Of a DNA stretch of 6,429 bases, positions 5,022 to 6,429 are shown piece by piece (position 1 is the first letter of the stretch; each line of letters starts with the position of its first letter). The DNA comes from an uncultured Lachnospiraceae bacterium (lineage in GTDB: Bacteria > Bacillota > Clostridia > Lachnospirales > Lachnospiraceae), in NCBI GenBank assembly GCA_947068385.1, contig CAMTBF010000223.1, forward strand, positions 1 through 6,429, written 5' to 3'. Position numbers and translations under genes: made by a program. Below the pieces are notes generated by a model. It was not told the origin of the DNA and made no database searches. It saw only the letters and a list, made by a program, of their open reading frames with translations.

Positions 5022-6429
5022 ATGCCATCTCTCCCTCCCCCAAAAGCCTAAACTCCCCCTGGGACGCTGTCAGGCCGCATTTCCCGCCCTCCTTCAGCGT
5101 CCCGAACAATATCTCGTCCACCAGAAGCGGCTTGATCTCGCTCTGGATCACGCGCTCGATCTCCCGGGCCCCGAATTCCGCGCTGATGCCCTTTTTCTCC
5201 ACCAGCCCTTCCGCCCGGGCGTCCACGGACAGATGAACGCTCTTCCGCAAAAGCATGTCTGCCAGCTCGCCCAGCTTCTTCTTCACGATCCTGCCAGCCA
5301 TCTGGCTGTCCATGCCCCGGAACACCACGATCCGGTTCAGGCGGTTGCGGAACTCCGGTTGGAAGATGCGCTTCACTTCCTCCAGGATGATTTCGCTGCC
5401 TGTGTCCTGCCCCTGGAAGCCGATGCCGTGCTTTCCAATCCGGCTGGCCCCGGCGTTGGATGTCATGATGATGATGACATTGCGGAAGTCTGCCTTCCTG
5501 CCCTGGTTGTCCGTCAGGGTGGCGTAGTCCATGGCCTGGAGCAGGACGCCGTAGATGTCCGGGTGGGCCTTCTCGATCTCGTCCAGCAGAAGCACGGCGT
5601 GAGGGTTCTTGCGGATCTCCTCCGTGAGCAGCCCGCCCTCCTCGTAGCCCACGTACCCTGCGGGCGCGCCGATCAGCTTGGCCACGGCGTGCTTCTCCCC
5701 GTACTCGCTCATGTCGAAGCGGATCAGCCGGATGCCCAGCTCCTTGGCCAGGCTCTTCGCGATCTCCGTCTTGCCCACGCCGGTGGGCCCCACGAACAGG
5801 AGGCTGGCCAGGGGCTTTCCCTCCTCCAGCAGCCCGGCCCTGGAGAACTTCACGGCGTTCACCACCTGGGAGATGGCCTCGTCCTGGCCGAAGACGCACG
5901 CTTTCAGGCGCTGCTCCAAAGTGGCAAGGGCGGCGGTCTCGTCCCGCTCCACAGCCTGTTTGGGGATGTGGCAGGTCTTTGACAGTATTTCGTCAATCAG
6001 GCTTGTGTCCACTGTCTGCGGGGATTCCGCTCTGTCCGGCGAGGCATCGTCGGTTGGATTCCCGTCCCCTACAGGATGCAGCCTGCGGTATGCCCCTGCC
6101 TCGTCTATCAGGTCGATGGCCTTGTCCGGCAGATAGCGCTCGTTGACGTATCTCGCGCTCATCTCCACCGCGTACTCCAGCACGCCCTCCTCATAGCGCA
6201 CGCCGTGGAAGGTCTCGTAGCCCTGCCGCAGCCCCTCCAGGATCCGGACGGCATCCGCGGTGTCCGGCTCCTTGATGTCGATGTTCTGGAAGCGCCTGAC
6301 CAGGCTTTTATTCTTCTCAAAGTGCTTCTTGTACTCCTCGTAGGTGGTGGCCCCGATGAAGCGGATGCGGCCCTGGGCCAGGTAGGGCTTGAGCATGTTG
6401 GAGATGTCGAAGCTCCCGCCGTTCACCGC
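4999..6429 (-). CDS. clpA: ATP-dependent Clp protease ATP-binding subunit ClpA (C-terminal part)
   Basis: The frame is open to the right edge, so the N-domain and the first Walker motifs are outside. The visible 476 residues (numbered from the edge) begin in NBD1, just after Walker B, and contain its arginine finger region LVRRFQ (43-48). NBD2 is complete: Walker A GPTGVGKT (214-221), Walker B LLLDE (280-284), sensor 1 Asn325 in MTSNAG, arginine finger Arg361 in PEFRNRL, and sensor 2 FGAR (419-422). The IGF loop (336-338) is the ClpP docking motif, so this unfoldase should feed ClpP. There is no coiled-coil middle domain, which separates ClpA from ClpB and ClpC. The inter-domain linker (about 118-141) is unusually polar and Pro/Asp-rich. 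The downstream aat overlap indicates N-degron work with ClpS. The methionine at 6426 is internal, not a start. Confidence 0.95.
   Translation of the reverse strand, partial: AVNGGSFDISNMLKPYLAQGRIRFIGATTYEEYKKHFEKNKSLVRRFQNIDIKEPDTADAVRILEGLRQGYETFHGVRYEEGVLEYAVEMSARYVNERYLPDKAIDLIDEAGAYRRLHPVGDGNPTDDASPDRAESPQTVDTSLIDEILSKTCHIPKQAVERDETAALATLEQRLKACVFGQDEAISQVVNAVKFSRAGLLEEGKPLASLLFVGPTGVGKTEIAKSLAKELGIRLIRFDMSEYGEKHAVAKLIGAPAGYVGYEEGGLLTEEIRKNPHAVLLLDEIEKAHPDIYGVLLQAMDYATLTDNQGRKADFRNVIIIMTSNAGASRIGKHGIGFQGQDTGSEIILEEVKRIFQPEFRNRLNRIVVFRGMDSQMAGRIVKKKLGELADMLLRKSVHLSVDARAEGLVEKKGISAEFGAREIERVIQSEIKPLLVDEILFGTLKEGGKCGLTASQGEFRLLGEGEMAYAGLSAE
5031..5039 (-). promoter_or_regulatory. Ribosome binding site of aat inside clpA coding sequence
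   Basis: The minus strand reads GGGAGGGAG, 9 nt before the aat ATG at 5021. The same bases encode Gly-Glu-Gly-Glu near the ClpA C-terminus. An ATG at 5028 also follows this site but is out of frame with aat. Confidence 0.75.

Noticed and set aside
4002..5051. Plus-strand frame (349 codons) opposite aat and the murT start
   Set aside because: It is a Pro/Leu/His-rich antisense shadow with no start signal and no recognisable motif, opposite the well-supported aat.
5048..5899. Second minus-strand frame (283 codons) within clpA
   Set aside because: It is an out-of-frame reading of the ClpA ATPase domain 2, with extreme Arg/Gly content.
6424..6426. ATG at 6426 as the start of a short ClpA
   Set aside because: It lies inside the first ATPase domain, and the frame continues open to the edge; the gene is cut by the window.

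Overview
This window is a gene-dense, GC-rich bacterial segment. It looks like a member of the Clostridia, most likely Lachnospiraceae-like. That rests on the Csp-type S8 protease, the MurT/GatD pair typical of Gram-positive walls, strong AGGAGG-type ribosome binding sites and tight gene packing. The taxonomic call is an inference from gene content. Only the left edge (about 1-140) is clearly AT-rich.

Layout: (1) At the left edge, a minus-strand gene begins at 58 and runs out of the window; 19 very charged residues are visible. (2) Positions 59-235 form a divergent intergenic region with a good extended -10 promoter for the left gene, a small dyad around that gene's ribosome binding site, and a weak SigE-like promoter candidate for the plus-strand gene. 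(3) Positions 236-2191 (+) encode a cytoplasmic-type S8 subtilase of the Csp-like clostridial group. It has an intact Asp/His/Ser triad and two low-complexity loops that look like insertions. (4) A minus-strand block fills the rest: clpA (3' part, entering from the right edge) - aat - short leader ORF - murT - gatD. These genes are overlapping or closely spaced with no visible terminator, so they could form one transcription unit. The 3' ends of gatD and the protease gene overlap by 23 bp.

How the genes work together: ClpA is the unfoldase that feeds ClpP. Aat adds Leu or Phe to proteins with N-terminal Lys or Arg, creating N-degrons that the ClpS adaptor passes to ClpAP. The overlapping clpA-aat pair therefore looks like an N-degron degradation module, and clpS would be expected just outside the right edge. 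MurT and GatD together amidate D-Glu of lipid II to D-isoglutamine during peptidoglycan synthesis. The S8 protease faces this block and is probably transcribed independently.

No RNA genes, mobile elements, CRISPR arrays or obvious intrinsic terminators were seen. The best candidates for something not yet described are the 11-codon leader ORF that overlaps the murT start as ATGA, the joining of an N-degron module to a cell-wall amidation module, and the loop insertions in the protease.
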